NCBI GenBank assembly: GCA_900545835.1
Contig: URBB01000033.1
Span: 1-18,498, forward strand
Source: an uncultured Collinsella sp.
GTDB taxonomy: Bacteria; Actinomycetota; Coriobacteriia; Coriobacteriales; Coriobacteriaceae
Length of the DNA: 18,498 nucleotides
Reading direction: 5' to 3'
The position numbers and the translations under genes are program-made. The notes under the pieces were generated by a model. It searched no databases, had not been told where the DNA came from, and saw nothing but the letters and a program-made list of their open reading frames with translations. This document shows, piece after piece, positions 1 to 9,000 of the stretch (positions are counted from its first letter, which is position 1; every line of letters starts with the position of its first letter).

Positions 1-3
1 CCG

Positions 4-37
4 GTCTCGTGGGCTCGGAGATGTGTATAAGAGACAG
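4..37 (+). other. Illumina Nextera transposase adapter (sequencing artefact)
   Basis: This is synthetic DNA, not genome. Bases 19-37 are the 19-base Tn5 mosaic end (AGATGTGTATAAGAGACAG). Bases 4-18 are the Nextera read-2 (i7-side) tail GTCTCGTGGGCTCGG. Bases 1-3 would then be leftover index sequence. Translating it gives the MCIRD peptide typical of adapter-contaminated database proteins. Genomic sequence starts at about base 38. Confidence 0.97.
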
Positions 38-2391
38 AGCCCACTGCCGCCTACACGAGCGTGGTTCTCGACATCCCGACCCGTGCGCTGTCCGAGCCGT
101 TTGCCTACGGCATTCCGCAGCCACTCGCCAACGATGCCCAGATCGGCTCCACCGTCCTAGTCCATTTTGGCAACCGTGCGGCCGCGGGCTATATCGTCGA
201 CATCGCGCCCGAGCTTGCCAACCTACAAGGTAACGACGCCCTCGACCCCGCGCGCATCAAGCCTATCGAGGCTATCCTCAGCAAGCCGCTCTTTACCGCT
301 GAGGCTGCACGCATTGCGCGCTGGATGAGCCGCGAGTATGTCGCGACGCTTTCCGAGTGCCTGCGCCTGTTCTTGCCCCCGGGTGGAAGTCCGCGCGTGG
401 TCAAGGGCGATGACGGCGTGTGGACGGTTGAGCGCCCCGCCGTCAAGCCTATCCAAAATCGCTGGGTCATGCTCACGCCCGAGGGTTTCGACTACACGCC
501 GCCCAAGACCGCGGTCCGCCAGCGTCAGCTCATCGAGGCGCTCCAGTGCGGCCCGGTCACGACGCGCGATCTCAACCTGCTCTACAACAGCATGTCGGCG
601 ACCATCAAGGCGCTTGAAAAGCGCGGCGTCGTGGTGGTGGAGGAGCGCCGCGCCTGGCGTGGCTGCAGCGAGCAGACCACGCTGTCCTCGGCAAGCGGCA
701 AGGCGCCTGTCTCCCTTACCAACGGCCAGCAACAGGCACTCGCGCAGATTGAGCGCGCCCGTCTGGACGCTCATGGCGACGTGGTGCTGGTCGACGGCGT
801 CACTGGCTCCGGCAAAACCGAGGTCTACCTCTCGGCGATTGAGCGCGTGCTGGCCGCCGGCCGTTCGGCATGCGTTCTGGTGCCCGAGATCTCACTGACG
901 GCCCAGACCGTCGGCCGCTTTCGCTCGCGCTTTGGCGAGACGGTCGCCGTGTTCCATTCACGCCTTTCGGCCGGCGAGCGTCTGGACCAGTGGGATATGG
1001 TCGCCAGCGGTGCGGCCCGCGTGGTCGTCGGCGCCCGCTCGGCGCTCTTTTGCCCGCTCAGCGACTTGGGCCTCATCATCATCGACGAGGAGCACGAGAC
1101 CAGCTACAAGCAGGGCTCCAGCCCGCGCTACCACGCGCGCGAGGTGGCGGCCGAGATGGCGCGGCGTTACCGCTGCCCGCTCGTCTTGGGCTCCGCCACG
1201 CCCTCGGCCGAGGCCCTCGACCGCTGCCGCCGTGGCACGTATAACGGTGCCACCTGGACGCGCGTCGAGATGCCCGAGCGCCCGGGACACGCTGTGCTGC
1301 CTACGGTTCGAATCGCAGACCTGCGCCGTGAGTTTTCTCACGGCAGTCGCTCCATGTTCTCAAAACCGCTGATGGAAGGCCTGGAGCGTGTGGTCGAGTG
1401 CCGCGAGAAGGCCGTGCTACTACATAACCGCCGCGGCTTTGCGCCGTTCCTTATGTGCCGCGAGTGCGGCTGCGTCCCCACCTGCAACCACTGCTCCACC
1501 GCGCTTACGTATCACGAGCGCACGCACACGCTGCAGTGTCACACCTGCGGTTCGTCTTGGCGCGTGCAGCCCTATCCCGCGCCCACAAGCCGTTGCCCCA
1601 AATGTGGCAGTCGCTACCTGGCAAAAATGGGTCTGGGCACGCAGCAGATCGAGGACGCACTGCACCAGATGCTTCCCGAGGATGTCGCCATTATTCGCAT
1701 GGATGCCGATTCCACGCGCGGCAAGGATGCGCACAAAAAGCTGCTCGAGCAGTTCGATGCGGCGGATTGCGCCGTGTTGCTGGGCACCCAAATGATCGCA
1801 AAGGGTCTCGATTTTCCCGAGGTCACACTGGTAGGCGTGGTCAATGCGGACTTCGCCCTCAAGCTGCCCGACTTTCGCGCAGGGGAGCGCGCCTACGATC
1901 TACTGGAGCAGGTTGCGGGCCGTGCCGGTCGCGGCGATCGTCCCGGCGAGGTGATCATCCAGACCTACCTGCCCGATGACCCGGTAATTCGTGCCGTCGC
2001 TGAGCACGACCGTTCGATCTTTACCGACTACGACCTGGACCAGCGCCGCGACGCGCTGTACCCGCCGTTTGTTCGCCTGGTCAACATCTTGGTATGGTCG
2101 GCGAACCGAGACGACGCGCAGGACTACATCGGGCGCATTGCAAAGCTTCTTAAGCGCCGCTGGCATGCCGCCGCGCCCGACTTTTTGCGGGCGGGGAGCG
2201 CCGTGCCTCAGGTGCTGGGCCCGGCTTCATGTGTAATCGAGAGAGCCAAGGACCGTTACCGCTTCCATCTGCTTGTAAAGTCGCCGGTAGGGTACCATGT
2301 CTCTGATGATATCGACGCCTGCCTCAAAGAGGTGGGCTCTGTGCGCGGCGTGAGCGTGAGCGTTGACGTCGACGCCTATGATTTGATGTAA
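38..2391 (+). CDS. priA: Primosomal protein N' (PriA replication restart helicase), 5' partial
   Basis: PriA is a 3'-5' superfamily 2 DNA helicase that recognises stalled forks and reloads the replisome. The reading frame is already open at the adapter junction and reads PTAAYTSVVLDIPTRAL, a normal PriA N-terminal strand, so the true start is lost and the GTG at 61 is an internal Val. Counting from that Val: N-terminal DNA-binding region about 1-110; Walker A GVTGSGKT at 246-253; DEEH Walker B at 342-345; eight zinc-binding cysteines in four pairs (466/469, 475/478, 493/496, 512/515) inserted in the helicase core; late helicase motifs around GTQMIAKGLDFP and QVAGRAGRG. All catalytic elements are intact and the C-terminus is complete. 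Probably only a few residues are missing. It is followed closely by def, suggesting co-transcription. Confidence 0.96.
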
Positions 2392-2398
2392 CAAACCG

Positions 2399-2403
2399 AA
2401 AGG
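2399..2403 (+). promoter_or_regulatory. Ribosome binding site deciding the def start
   Basis: GAAAGG lies 6 bases before the ATG at 2410 but directly touches the ATG at 2404. Only the second ATG has usable spacing. Confidence 0.6.
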
Positions 2404-2409
2404 ATGGCC

Positions 2410-2946
2410 ATGGAAGCCAACGGAATCGTACTGTCCCCTGACCCTCGTCTGCGTCAGGAGTGCGCCGTCATCGAGGAGATCACCCCGGCGATCGAGGCGC
2501 TTGCCGAGAAGATGAAGAAGATGATGATCGACAACGGCGGCTGCGGCTTGGCTGCCCCGCAGATTGGCGAGCTCATTCAGCTCGTCACCATCGACTGCGA
2601 TTACAGTGACAAGAGCGACTATGACCCGTACGTGCTTATCAATCCCGTCATTGTTGAGCAGAGCGACCATCTGGTGCCCTTTAGCGAGGGCTGCCTTTCC
2701 ATTCCTGGCATTAGCTGCGAGATCGAGCGTCCCGACCATGTCGTCGTAGAGGCATATGACCTGGACGCCAACCTGATTCGCTATGAGGCCACGGGCGATC
2801 TGTTCTGCGTGTGCCTGCAGCACGAGATCGATCACCTGCACGGCAACACCATGTTTGAGCGACTGAAGCCCATGCAGAGGCTCAAGGCCGTCAAGGAGTA
2901 CCAGGACGCCCTGGCCCGCGGCGCTCGACCGGGCGAGACGGAGTAG
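2410..2946 (+). CDS. def: Peptide deformylase
   Basis: This cytoplasmic metalloenzyme removes the N-formyl group from nascent proteins at the ribosome. All three family motifs are present. Numbered from the alternative ATG at 2404 they are GCGLAAPQ at 46-53, EGCLS at 95-99 (Cys97 metal ligand) and QHEIDH at 139-144 (His140 and His144 ligands, Glu141 catalytic). The length, 178 or 180 residues, is normal for the family. I prefer the ATG at 2410 because the purine-rich ribosome site sits 6 bases before it; starting at 2404 would add two residues. Only 18 bases separate it from the priA stop, so the two are probably one transcript. Its functional partner fmt lies just downstream but behind a terminator. 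No anomalies seen. Confidence 0.96.
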   Translation: MEANGIVLSPDPRLRQECAVIEEITPAIEALAEKMKKMMIDNGGCGLAAPQIGELIQLVTIDCDYSDKSDYDPYVLINPVIVEQSDHLVPFSEGCLSIPGISCEIERPDHVVVEAYDLDANLIRYEATGDLFCVCLQHEIDHLHGNTMFERLKPMQRLKAVKEYQDALARGARPGETE

Positions 2947-2956
2947 ACCCCACCAT

Positions 2957-3054
2957 CCCCGGTGCTGAGCGCCCACATATCATCCCGTGCTCAAACATTC
3001 TCGCTTTGCTGCGAAACTGCGCGCGGGACGATATGTGGGCGCTCAGCACCGGGG
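2957..3054. repeat. Long inverted repeat (31-bp arms, 36-base loop)
   Basis: Left arm 2957-2987 is the reverse complement of right arm 3024-3054, with one mismatch (2982 against 3029). The outer 25 bp, starting CCCCGGTGCTGAGCGCCC, are perfect. It begins 11 bases after the def stop. There is no T-run on either side, so it does not look like an ordinary terminator. It resembles an intergenic palindromic repeat (REP- or MITE-like) or a processed RNA hairpin. Whether other copies exist cannot be seen here. Confidence 0.85.
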
Positions 3055-3130
3055 ACTGCGTTGTTCTGGCTCGGTTCGCCCGGGTGCCGTTGGGTCAGGG
3101 AGGGGCGTCTTCTCTGATAATTGCTTTGTT

Positions 3131-3168
3131 GGAAGAGCTGCTTTTATTGCGGCTCTTTCTTTGGTTTT
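3131..3168 (+). terminator. Intrinsic terminator after priA-def
   Basis: AAGAGCTGC (3133-3141) pairs with GCGGCTCTT (3149-3157), with one G-U pair and a TTTTATT loop. The stem can extend by two more pairs to 3131/3159. A T-rich tail, TCTTTGGTTTT, follows on the + strand. It would end priA-def transcription and separate it from fmt-rsmB. Confidence 0.6.
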
Positions 3169-3260
3169 GGGTATATTTGTTCTTGTTGAATTGTTCTTGC
3201 GGATGGGCCGGGTACTTGGCTTTCCGCTGTTCTTTGTAGCCGTCTCGGCTCGTTATTGAG

Positions 3261-3266
3261 AGGAGA
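3261..3266 (+). promoter_or_regulatory. fmt ribosome binding site
   Basis: AGGAGA stands 9 bases before the ATG at 3276 and supports that start. Confidence 0.7.
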
Positions 3267-3275
3267 CTAACTTTT

Positions 3276-4196
3276 ATGCGTATTGTGTTTATGGGTACGC
3301 CTGATTTTGCTGTGCCTTCGCTGACTTCGCTTGTTGCGGCTGGGAATGAGATTGCGCTTGTTATTACTCGCCCTGATGCTGTTCGTGGGCGTGGTAAGAA
3401 GCTTGAGCCTTCTCCTGTTAAGGCCAAGGCGCTTGAGCTGGGGTTGCCGGTCGTTGAGGCTAATCGTATGACGCCTGAGGTTGTTGAGGCGCTCCAAGCT
3501 GCGGATGCCGATATTTTCTGTGTGGCTGCTTATGGTTGCATTTTGCCCGATGACGTGCTGCATATGGCGCCGCTCGGCATTGTGAATGTCCATGCTTCGC
3601 TGCTGCCTCGTTGGCGTGGGGCTGCTCCTATTCAGCGTGCGATTCTCGCTGGTGATGAGCTTGCTGGTGTTTCCATTATGCGTATTGGGCATGGCGTTGA
3701 TACCGGCGCTTATTGTGCCCAGGCGTCTACGTCGGTTGCCGGTAAGCATGCCGAGGCGCTCACGATGGAGCTTGGTGAGCTTGGCGGCAAACTGCTTGCC
3801 GATACGCTTCCTTCTCTTGCCGATGGCACCGCCGTGTGGACTGAGCAGGATGAGTCGCTCGTCACTCATGCTGCCAAGATTTCCAAGCTGGAGATGCGTC
3901 TGGATCCGCAGATGACTGCGCTCGATTGCGTGCGTCATGTGCTCGCTTCGTCCGATACCGCGCCTGCTCGTTGCGTGATTGCCGGCAAGACCGTGCGTGT
4001 GCTCGATGCTGCGTCGGCTGATGTGTCGCTTGGCGAGGGCGCTGTTGCCGTTCAAGCCAAGCGCGTGTACCTTGGCCTTTCCAATGGCTCGGTTGAGTTG
4101 CTCGAGGTTAAGCCAGATGGCAAGCGTGCTATGGCCGCTTCTGCTTGGGCTGCTGGCCTGCAAGGCGCCGATCTTATCTGGGGTGTTTTGTCATGA
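3276..4196 (+). CDS. fmt: Methionyl-tRNA formyltransferase
   Basis: Transfers a formyl group from 10-formyltetrahydrofolate to initiator Met-tRNA in the cytoplasm. At 306 residues it is close to the usual length of about 310. The N-terminal Rossmann domain starts MRIVFMGTPDFAVP; the tRNA-contacting loop RPD..RGRGKKL spans 32-42. The catalytic triad is visible: Asn104 and His106 in NVHASLLPRWRGAAPIQ, and Asp142 in GVDTG. The C-terminal OB-fold domain (from about 205) is divergent but complete. Its TGA overlaps the ATG of rsmB (ATGA), indicating translational coupling. Wobble positions are clearly richer in T (GCT, CGT, GTT, GAT) than in priA or the glg genes, so its codon style differs from its neighbours. 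Confidence 0.96.
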   Translation: MRIVFMGTPDFAVPSLTSLVAAGNEIALVITRPDAVRGRGKKLEPSPVKAKALELGLPVVEANRMTPEVVEALQAADADIFCVAAYGCILPDDVLHMAPLGIVNVHASLLPRWRGAAPIQRAILAGDELAGVSIMRIGHGVDTGAYCAQASTSVAGKHAEALTMELGELGGKLLADTLPSLADGTAVWTEQDESLVTHAAKISKLEMRLDPQMTALDCVRHVLASSDTAPARCVIAGKTVRVLDAASADVSLGEGAVAVQAKRVYLGLSNGSVELLEVKPDGKRAMAASAWAAGLQGADLIWGVLS

Positions 4197-5593
4197 GCAA
4201 GTTGTCTCCCGCGCGCAAGCTTGCGCTCGATGTGCTGATGGAGGCCGATCGCCGCGGCATGTATGCGCGCGACGTGCTGTCCTCTCGCGCATCGGCCAAG
4301 GCTATTGATCAGCGCGATTCCGCTTTTGCCGCCCGCTTGGCGCTGGGTGTGGCCGCCACGCAGGGTATTTTGGACGAGCTGCTCGATCAGTTTCTTGATA
4401 AGCCTAAAAAGGTTGCGCCGCGCGTGCGCATGGCGCTTCGTATCTCGGCCTTCGAGATGCTCTATCTGCATACGCCTGGCCGCGTTGCAGTAAGTCAGGG
4501 TGTTGAGCTGGTTCGCTGCGGTGCTAAGTCCGCCGCTGGCTTGGCCAATGCTGTACTGCATAAGGTTGCGGACAATGTTGAGGACTTTGCCACGGCGTCT
4601 GATGTGGATGAGTCTGAGCGACGCTTGGTCCGTCTGTCGCGCCTGATGGGTCTGCCGCGTTGGCTGTGCACTCGTATTATGGCTTCGTTTGACACGCCTG
4701 AGGGTGCGCTTAACTTTGCCGGTAATCTGGCCCCCGCGCCGCTGGCCCTGCATGAGAACGCCTTTGCGACCAAGCCCGATTCGTATATCTCGCAGCTCGT
4801 CGCGCCTCTCTTCCCGGGCTGCCATGCCCCGGTTGATGCCCAGGTTACCGTTGCTTCGGGTGTGTTTGAGCGTGCTGCCGCGGTGGCATCTGATCTCAAC
4901 GCGCAGCTTATCGCCACGGCAGCCACGCGCCCTGGTAGCTGCCTTGAGATTGGTGCCGGTCGTGGCACTAAGACCTATGTGATGATGTGTCAGGCCAAGC
5001 GTGCCGGTTATGAGCGTCAGCATACGGCACTTGATCTTCATGACCGTAAATGTGATCAGAATCTCGCTCGCCTGCATAAGGCCGGTATTCAGGGCGTTCG
5101 TACGGTTTCGGGTGATGCTTGCGAGCTCGATGAGGTTCTCACATCGTTTGATGCCATGCGCGGTGAGCGGGTCAAGTTCGATACCGTGTTTATCGATGCG
5201 CCGTGCTCGGGCACCGGAACCATGCGTCGTCATCCCGAGATTCCATGGCGTCTGACCGAGAATGATGTGACGGCTGAGTTACCCAAGCTTCAGCTAACAA
5301 TGCTTAAGGAGGCTTCTGTGCGCGTGGCCGCCGGCGGAGAGCTCATCTATGCGACGTGCTCGGTCTTCGACGAGGAGAACACAGAGGTGGTGGACGCGTT
5401 CCTTGCTTCTCCCGAGGGTGCCGGCTTTAGCGTGGCGCCGCTTTCCGAGGCGCAGATTCTGCAACTTCCCGAGTTCGATCAGGCCAAGAAGCTCGTATCC
5501 GTACGCCAAAACGATCGAGGCCTCTTCCAAAGCGTCCCTGTAAACGCCGACTCCTACGACGGCCACTTCTGCGCCCGCTTGGTCCACAAGTAA
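4193..5593 (+). CDS. rsmB: 16S rRNA (cytosine-967-C5)-methyltransferase, RsmB/Sun family
   Basis: S-adenosylmethionine-dependent m5C methyltransferase of 16S rRNA; 466 residues from the ATG at 4193, which overlaps the fmt stop. The in-frame start at 4145 would lie deep inside fmt and is unlikely. Residues about 1-140 are a NusB-like RNA-binding domain, and the rest is the Fmu/NOL1 methyltransferase fold. The SAM-binding motif I reads LEIGAGRGTKT at 251-261, where the family usually has D.CAAPGGKT; the final KT is kept. Both catalytic cysteines are present: Cys338 in DAPCSGTG (motif IV) and Cys389 in YATCSVFDEEN (motif VI). An rsmB downstream of fmt is a common bacterial arrangement. RsmF-type specificity is less likely because of the NusB domain. 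Confidence 0.92.
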   Translation: MSKLSPARKLALDVLMEADRRGMYARDVLSSRASAKAIDQRDSAFAARLALGVAATQGILDELLDQFLDKPKKVAPRVRMALRISAFEMLYLHTPGRVAVSQGVELVRCGAKSAAGLANAVLHKVADNVEDFATASDVDESERRLVRLSRLMGLPRWLCTRIMASFDTPEGALNFAGNLAPAPLALHENAFATKPDSYISQLVAPLFPGCHAPVDAQVTVASGVFERAAAVASDLNAQLIATAATRPGSCLEIGAGRGTKTYVMMCQAKRAGYERQHTALDLHDRKCDQNLARLHKAGIQGVRTVSGDACELDEVLTSFDAMRGERVKFDTVFIDAPCSGTGTMRRHPEIPWRLTENDVTAELPKLQLTMLKEASVRVAAGGELIYATCSVFDEENTEVVDAFLASPEGAGFSVAPLSEAQILQLPEFDQAKKLVSVRQNDRGLFQSVPVNADSYDGHFCARLVHK

Positions 5594-5599
5594 TGACTA

Positions 5600-5666
5600 A
5601 GTTGCGGTGAAATAAGGATTGAATAGCGGCCTCTACTCGCCAAACAGTCCTTATTTCACCGCAACT
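5600..5666. repeat. Inverted repeat after rsmB (19-bp perfect arms)
   Basis: 5600-5618 (AGTTGCGGTGAAATAAGGA) is the exact reverse complement of 5648-5666. Pairing continues inward with mismatches (TTG with CAG, then GCGG with TCGC), giving a hairpin of about 30 bp with a very small loop. It starts 7 bases after the rsmB stop and has no T-run. The true terminator lies 26 bases further on. It is probably an intergenic palindromic repeat, unrelated in sequence to the one at 2957-3054. Confidence 0.8.
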
Positions 5667-5691
5667 CATAAGGAAACCTGGGTAGCTAAAG

Positions 5692-5729
5692 AAACAGCCC
5701 CGCGATCGGCGTTGATCGCGGGGCTGTTT
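5692..5729. terminator. Strong bidirectional terminator between rsmB and fmdB-type gene
   Basis: A perfect 16-bp stem, AAACAGCCCCGCGATC (5692-5707) with its complement at 5714-5729, and a 6-base loop. On the + strand the stem ends in TTT and is followed by GGTTTC. On the - strand it is followed by CTTT. It serves both convergent genes. Confidence 0.9.
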
Positions 5730-5734
5730 GGTTT

Positions 5735-5971
5735 CTAGTGGCTGTGCGGGCAGTTGGCGCAGCAGCCGCTGGTGGCGCTGGTGCTGGAGCCGCCGCTTCG
5801 CTGGTCGGTGTTGTAGAAACCGCTGCCCTCAAATTTTATGCCGCTGGCTGAGAACGTCTTGGCCGCCGGGGCACCGCAGCTGGGGCACACGACCTCGGGG
5901 GTCTCGGACATGGGATGCTCAACCTCAAACACGTTGCCGCAGCTCGAGCACTTGTAATCGTAGCGCGCCAT
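5735..5971 (-). CDS. FmdB-family zinc-ribbon protein
   Basis: Small cytoplasmic protein of 78 residues. Residues 1-40 form the FmdB zinc ribbon: MARYDYKCSSCG has the first CxxC (Cys8, Cys11) and VVCPSCG the second (Cys29, Cys32). The middle SGIKFEGSGFYNTD matches the conserved FmdB core. The C-terminus is a Gly/Ser/Thr linker ending CCANCPHSH, adding three Cys and two His that could bind a metal. The family was named from a putative formamidase regulator, and its general role is unsettled, so no function is assigned. The AAGGAAG ribosome site fixes the start. It is convergent with rsmB and lies downstream of the amylase fusion, on the same strand but past a hairpin. Confidence 0.88.
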   Translation of the reverse strand: MARYDYKCSSCGNVFEVEHPMSETPEVVCPSCGAPAAKTFSASGIKFEGSGFYNTDQRSGGSSTSATSGCCANCPHSH

Positions 5972-5976
5972 AAATA

Positions 5977-5983
5977 CTTCCTT
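5977..5983 (-). promoter_or_regulatory. Ribosome binding site of the FmdB-type gene
   Basis: AAGGAAG on the - strand, 5 bases before the ATG (5971-5969). Confidence 0.75.
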
Positions 5984-5994
5984 TTCAGCACAAA

Positions 5995-6016
5995 GCGGGC
6001 AGATTACTCTGCCCGC
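5995..6016 (-). terminator. Hairpin between the amylase fusion and FmdB-type gene
   Basis: GCGGGCAG (5995-6002) pairs with CTGCCCGC (6009-6016) around a 6-base loop. On the - strand it is followed by TTTGTG, a short T-run. It may end, perhaps only partly, the fusion gene's transcript before the FmdB-type gene. Confidence 0.55.
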
Positions 6017-6060
6017 AAAAATTCAAACGTCTGTAACTGTACCCTATATCGGGGGTTTTA

Positions 6061-9000
6061 TCACGCTTCGCCCCAGAATCTATGGTTGTTGCGCAGGAGC
6101 CGCGCGGTTTTGCCCTCGGCGGCTGCAATGTCCGCCTCGTCAGCCTGCCAGGTCCAGTTGCCCGTGGCAACGCCCGGAACGTTCATGCGCGCGTCGTCGC
6201 CAAGCCCCAGGACATCCTGCAGTGGCATCATCACCAGGGGAGCGTCGCTTGCTAGCGCGTCGCTCATCAGCTTGGCCGCCACCTCAACACCGCTCGGTTC
6301 ATCGCCGCCCGCAAAAGAACGCGTACACCAGCCGGCGAGCGTCGACGTGTCGTGCGTCGAGGTGTACAGAATCTTGCCGGGCGTGGGATGCACACCGCAA
6401 CGAACGTCGTAGTCGCTAAACTCCAGCACGTCCATGCCGGGGAAACCGCAGGTCGATGCCATGGCGCGAACACCGGGCGTCAGATAGCCCAAGTCCTCAG
6501 CGATAAAGTTGAGCGGACCCAGCTCGTCATAAGCGGTCTGGAACAGGTCCTTGCCCGGTCCCGCCAACCAGCGACCTTCGGCGCAAGCCTTGCCTGCGGG
6601 GATACTAAAGTAACTGTGGAATCCCAGGAAGTGATCCAGGCGCACGCGGTCGTAGAGCGAAAACGCACGACGCAGGCGATCCATCCACCAGCTATAGCCG
6701 TTCTGCTTCATGTGGTCCCAGCGGAACGTAGGGTTGCCCCACACCTGGCCCTCGGGCGCAAAGTTGTCGGGCGGCGCGCCGGAAATCTCGATTGCCTTGC
6801 CGGTATCGGACAGCCAGAAGTTCTCAGGTTCGCTCCACGCGTCTGCCGAATCGTCCGACACGTACATAGGAATATCGCCGATAACCTCGATGCCCTTCTT
6901 GTGCGCATAGTTCATGAGCTCGCACCAAGCCAAGTCAAAGCGGTACTGCATGTACGCCTGAAGCTCGGCCTCGTTGTGGAAGCGCTTGTCGTCGATCAGA
7001 TGCTCGTTGTAGCGCGCGACATCTGCCGGCCAATCGTGGCGCGACTCGCCCTCAAAGTACTTTTTGACGGCCATATAGACGCAGTATTTCTCGAGCCAAT
7101 CGGCATTGCGATGCTTAAACGCGGTGTACAGCGGATCGGCATCCTCGCCGCCACGGGCCTTCCAGGTCTCAAAGTCGGCTGCCAGCTCCTCGTGGCTCTC
7201 GGGTAGCAGGTCGATATTGCCTGCAAAGGCCGAAGGACCGGCGTAAGGGGAGCGGAAGAAGTCCGTGGGGTTGACGGGAAGAACCTGCCAGTAGCGCATG
7301 CCCATGGCGGCCAGATGGTCGATAAAGCGACGCGTGGGTGCGCCGATCGTACCGGGCTTGCCGTCGTCGGTCGGCACCGATGTGATATGGCACACAACAC
7401 CCGCACCGTGATCGAGCGGCTCCTGCAGGCGCTGCTCGGCGTGGTGATAGATGATCGACGAACCCAGTGGGTACAGGTCGAGCGTGACCGTACCGTTGTG
7501 GATCTCGCACTCGTGACCGCTAATCACATCGCTCGCGCATTCGCCGAGCGCCGGAATCGTCACGCGGTGTGAATTGCGCAGGCTGCGGTTGATGATGACG
7601 GTCGCGGACTCGCCGTCTTTGCCCGTACGGTTGTAGGCCAGCACCTCGTCATTGAGCGCGAAGGCCTTGATTTCACCGTCGATCATAAACGGCAGCGCGC
7701 GGCGCACAGCAGATGCGTTCTTGACGATCGCGAACGTATCGAAGTCGTGCAGGTCTTCCTTGGTCGGCATGGTGCGACGATTGCCCGGATCGGTGAGTCC
7801 CTCCAAGCCGTACTCGTCACCGTAATAGATTGAGGGAACGCCCGGGAACGTCATCTGCATGAGCGTCGCGAGCCAAAAACGGCTCTTGGCCAGGCCCATC
7901 GCGTTCTCGTCCAGACGCCATTTGCTGCGCTCGCACTCGGGCAGCTGTGACTCGTCAGGGCCGCCGCCGAGCACCGAGATAATGCGCGGACGGTCGTGGC
8001 TCGACAGCAGATTGAGCGCGCAGGATAATGCCTCGCGCGGGTAGTTCTCGCGCAGGGTCTCGATATCCTCGGCAGCTTGGTAGGCGTTTTTGTAGCCCAT
8101 CAAAAAGCCGATGACCATGTCGCGGAAGGGGTAATCCATAGCAGAGTCCAGCTCGGAGCCCTGCAGGTAGCGACGCAGATGGCCGTAGCTGATCTTGTTG
8201 GAGGCGTCTTCCCAAACCTCGCCGAGCAGCAGCGCGTCGGGCTTTTCGGCAAGTACGGCCTTTTTGATCTCGGTCAGGAAATCGTCCGAAAGCTCGTCGG
8301 CCACATCCAGGCGCCAGCCGTGAGCGCCGGCGCGCAGCCATTTACGAATGACGCCGTCCTTGCCCAGGAGCCGCTCGCGTACCAGTTCGGAGCTCTCATT
8401 GATGGCGGGCATATTGCCCACGCCCCACCAGCAGTCGTACGAGCCGTCCTCGTGGAAATAAAACGCATCGCGCCACGGCGAATCCTCGCTCTGCCATGCG
8501 CCCACGCCGGGGTAGTTGCCGTAGCGGTTGAAGTAGATCGAATCGTCGCCCGTGTGGTTGAACACGCCGTCCAGAATGATGGAAATGCCCAGCTTCTCGG
8601 CCGCCTCGCACAGTTCAGTAAAGTCCTGCTCGGTGCCCAGAATCGGATCGATCTTGGTGTAATCGGCGGTGTCGTAGCGGTGGTTGCTCGCGGCTTCAAA
8701 AATGGGGTTGAGGTAGATAGCCGTAAAGCCCAGCTCGGCGATGCGAGGCAAGTCTTCCTGGATACCCTTGAGCGATCCGCCGTAAAAGTCCCAGGTCTTG
8801 ATGGAGCCGTCCTCGGCGCGCTCGTACACAGGCGGCTCGTTCCAGTCCTCGACCATGCGGCGCTGAATGCCCTTACGCGGTTTTTCGACCTCGGCCAGCG
8901 TGCGCTCGCGCCAGTGCTCGTCGCGGGCATAGCGATCGGGGAAGATCTGGTAGACCATACCGCGCTCGTACCAGGTAGGACGGTTCTCACGGTGTTTGTA

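Larger units (their letters stand above)
2947..3275. other. def-fmt intergenic region
   Basis: A gap of 329 bases without a convincing gene. From left to right it holds a 98-base inverted repeat (2957-3054), a + strand terminator (3131-3168), a T-rich stretch of about 80 bases, and the fmt ribosome site. Short open frames here lack family features and a ribosome site. The fmt promoter should lie between the terminator and 3250. A TATATT at 3172-3177 is a possible -10 box, but no good -35 stands at normal distance. Confidence 0.6.

Noticed and set aside
2227..2976. A 249-codon open frame on the - strand over def
   Set aside because: Def on the + strand has all three deformylase motifs. The antisense frame also runs into the palindrome arm and shows no family signature.
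2957..3054. CRISPR or tRNA-like structure
   Set aside because: There is one inverted pair only, with no repeated spacer pattern and no cloverleaf or CCA end.
2987..3259. Short hydrophobic open frames in the def-fmt gap, possible small membrane protein
   Set aside because: They overlap the inverted repeat and terminator, have no ribosome site, and their hydrophobic character follows from T-rich DNA.
4052..5233. A 393-codon open frame antisense to rsmB
   Set aside because: RsmB in the other direction has both catalytic cysteines, a NusB domain and a coupled start. The antisense translation is rich in Arg, Thr, His and Asn with no recognisable domain.
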